Shown here piece by piece: positions 6,599-7,777 of a stretch of DNA of 7,777 nt (positions are counted from its first letter, which is position 1; every line of letters starts with the position of its first letter). The notes below the pieces were generated by a model that was not told the origin of the DNA, made no database searches, and saw only the letters and a list, made by a program, of their open reading frames with translations. The DNA is from JBCBZH01 sp039815415 (lineage in GTDB: Bacteria > Bacteroidota > Rhodothermia > Rhodothermales > Rubricoccaceae). The translations under genes and the position numbers were made by a program. The DNA lies in the NCBI GenBank assembly GCA_039815415.1, contig JBCBZH010000213.1, forward strand, positions 1-7,777, read 5' to 3'.

Positions 6599-7348
6599 GT
6601 GATTGACACGATTTCGTTCCCTGCCGGGCCCATCAACCCCGTGGCCGTTACAGATCTACCGAACCCCGTTCCCTCTTCCGCCCCCGTTGATGCCGATGGG
6701 GACGCGCCTGGGACGACCGAGCCCGGTACAACGCCCGCTCGTTCAGCTGGCGTGCTGTGGTCCCAGCTTCCGCTGAGCGCCCACCTGACACTCTTCTTCG
6801 GGCTGGCGCTCGCCTGCCTCCTGCTCCTGGCTGCCGCGGCTGTGGCCTCCACATCCGCTCCGGAGGGTGCGTCTACAGACGCTGTGGCACCCGTGGAGCC
6901 TCTTGCGAGCCCCTCCCCCTTGAGCCCCGCCAGCTCGCCCGGCGCGGAGACGCCAGACACCGAGCAGGCCGCCGCCGCCCAGATTCCAGCGCTGTTTCCT
7001 GCAGAGCCCAGTCCCGTACCCCAGGAACTGATTACGGACATCGAAGCCGCGAGCGGCGAACCGCTCCCGATTGAACTGGGGCGCTTGCTCAGTGCCATTC
7101 AGGAAGGCTTCGGACGCGAGAGCGTCCAGCTGGCGCCCGAATTGCGGGCCTACGTCTTTCGCATGGCGAGCCGCTTCGACTGGAACCCCGACACCTTCCG
7201 CGTCGCCGTGACGGCACCCGACGCGGACATGGCCGAAGCACGGGCCACCACTCTCCGCCGTCTGTTTGAGAACGCGACCGGGGCCGAGCGCCTCCAGATT
7301 CGATCTGGCGCCGGTCCGCATTCGCTCTCCCTCGTCTCCGACTCGTGA
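6599..7348 (+). CDS. Single-span membrane protein with faint OmpA/MotB-like C-terminal domain
   Basis: Hypothetical protein of up to 249 residues. An N-terminal Pro/Ala/Asp-rich tail (1-56) precedes one transmembrane helix (about 61-83, LTLFFGLALACLLLLAAAAV). A Pro/Ser/Ala-rich linker follows (about 85-140), then a soluble domain (about 141-246). In this domain LAPELRAYVFRMASRF, a strand RVAVTAPDAD, AEARATTLRRLFENATG and RLQIRSGAG follow the order of an OmpA-like peptidoglycan-binding fold. The usual Asp-to-Arg loop is shortened and family motifs are weak, so this is only suggested. The overall topology would resemble MotB-type proteins. The start is uncertain: GTG 6599 lacks a ribosome site, and GTG 6641 or GTG 6752 (just ahead of the helix) are alternatives. 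It is divergent from the cytochrome operon and followed after 28 bases by another membrane protein. No function is assigned. Confidence 0.68.
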   Translation: MIDTISFPAGPINPVAVTDLPNPVPSSAPVDADGDAPGTTEPGTTPARSAGVLWSQLPLSAHLTLFFGLALACLLLLAAAAVASTSAPEGASTDAVAPVEPLASPSPLSPASSPGAETPDTEQAAAAQIPALFPAEPSPVPQELITDIEAASGEPLPIELGRLLSAIQEGFGRESVQLAPELRAYVFRMASRFDWNPDTFRVAVTAPDADMAEARATTLRRLFENATGAERLQIRSGAGPHSLSLVSDS

Positions 7349-7376
7349 CTCCCTCGCCCTTCGCGGCACGCTTCCC

Positions 7377-7777
7377 ATGAGCCCTACTACTCTTCTCATC
7401 CTCGCCGCAGTTGCGGTCATCGTTCTGGCCCTCGCGGCGGTGGGTATTCCTCTGATCGCACGGGTCCGGGCCCAGGAGGCGACCGGAAGCGATCCTGCAT
7501 CGCCAGCGTCCAGCGACAGTCTCTCAGAGATGCGCGAGATCGGCCAGCGGATTGAATCGCTCGTCAGCCAGCAGCAGGAGCAGGGCGAGACCCAGCGCCA
7601 GCGCCTCGCGCAGCAGATCGACACGGTCCAGCAAACTGTCGGTGAGCAACGCGTCCTCGTGGACGGGCTGCGCAGCGAGGTACGCCACGAAGCCAAGCGG
7701 CGAGACCATGAGCTGGACGACATCCGCTCTCAGATCGCCAGCATCCAGCAGGCCATGCCTGCGCTGACCGGAGGAAC
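7377..7777 (+). CDS. Membrane-anchored coiled-coil protein (partial, runs off window)
   Basis: Open reading frame from ATG 7377 without a stop to the last base (133 complete codons visible). An N-terminal transmembrane helix (about 5-28, LLILAAVAVIVLALAAVGIP) is followed by a short Ser/Pro/Ala spacer. A strongly Gln/Glu/Arg-rich region then runs from about residue 50 to 127 with heptad-like spacing of Leu/Ile/Val (EIGQRIESLVSQQ, RLAQQIDTVQQTV, LDDIRSQIASIQ), predicted as a coiled coil. It ends in PALTGG near the edge. There is no clear Shine-Dalgarno. It lies 28 bases after the preceding membrane protein gene and is probably co-transcribed. RmuC-type proteins have this helix-then-coiled-coil layout, but their diagnostic domain would lie outside the window, so no name is given. 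Confidence 0.72.
   Translation, partial: MSPTTLLILAAVAVIVLALAAVGIPLIARVRAQEATGSDPASPASSDSLSEMREIGQRIESLVSQQQEQGETQRQRLAQQIDTVQQTVGEQRVLVDGLRSEVRHEAKRRDHELDDIRSQIASIQQAMPALTGG

Noticed and set aside
6603..6608. Perfect TTGACA on the plus strand as a promoter
   Set aside because: No -10-like hexamer lies 15-19 bases downstream (the region is GGGCCC-rich), and it falls inside the possible 5' coding region.
6743..7723. Minus-strand open frame of 326 codons
   Set aside because: Its product is a Ser/Arg/Trp/Cys-rich shadow. The opposite strand encodes credible transmembrane helices and a coiled coil.

Overview
The window comes from a GC-rich bacterium with densely packed genes. The ribosomal proteins point towards the Bacteroidota/Rhodothermia side: the bS18 core ends in a LPRRMTG...KRARHVALLPFVADNVK-like pattern, bL9 begins MKVILKED and carries RNYLIPRQLAVMA, and rpsF-rpsR-rplI are contiguous with no ssb between them. 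This is inferred from remembered family patterns. Gemmatimonadota is the main alternative, and nothing here settles the question.

Layout. Seven genes lie on the minus strand and two on the plus strand. Read in the minus direction from about 6.6 kb, the first unit is a large seven-heme cytochrome c lipoprotein with a TPR tail (4371-6584). It overlaps, by an ATGA junction, a single-heme lipoprotein that also carries a canonical EF-hand calcium loop (3316-4374). A 223-base gap follows, holding a weak sigma70-like promoter and a leader with small competing hairpins. Next is the ribosomal operon rpsF (2727-3092), rpsR (2122-2721) and rplI (1589-2044), closed by a clear rho-independent terminator (1529-1561). 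The rpsR product has an unusual acidic Ala/Glu/Pro-rich N-terminal extension of about 132 residues. The rpsR-rplI spacer is built almost entirely of degenerate 7-base units. Further along the minus strand is a stand-alone periplasmic DsbD-alpha-like domain protein (970-1455). It overlaps, by a GTGA junction, an M28-family zinc aminopeptidase lipoprotein (11-973).

Divergently, on the plus strand from about 6.6 kb to the end, are two single-span membrane proteins. One (6599-7348) has a cytoplasmic tail, one transmembrane helix, a Pro/Ala-rich linker and a C-terminal domain faintly like OmpA/MotB. The other (7377 to beyond the window end) has an N-terminal transmembrane helix followed by a Gln-rich coiled coil.

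How they fit together. The two cytochromes are very likely co-translated and probably form an envelope electron-transfer module anchored by lipids. The ribosomal genes form one transcription unit. The DsbD-like protein and the peptidase form a second envelope pair. No mobile element, CRISPR array, tRNA or rRNA was seen. The most unusual signals are the EF-hand/heme lipoprotein coupled to the heptaheme-TPR cytochrome, the extended bS18, and the heptad-repeat spacer. None of these amounts to a proven new system.
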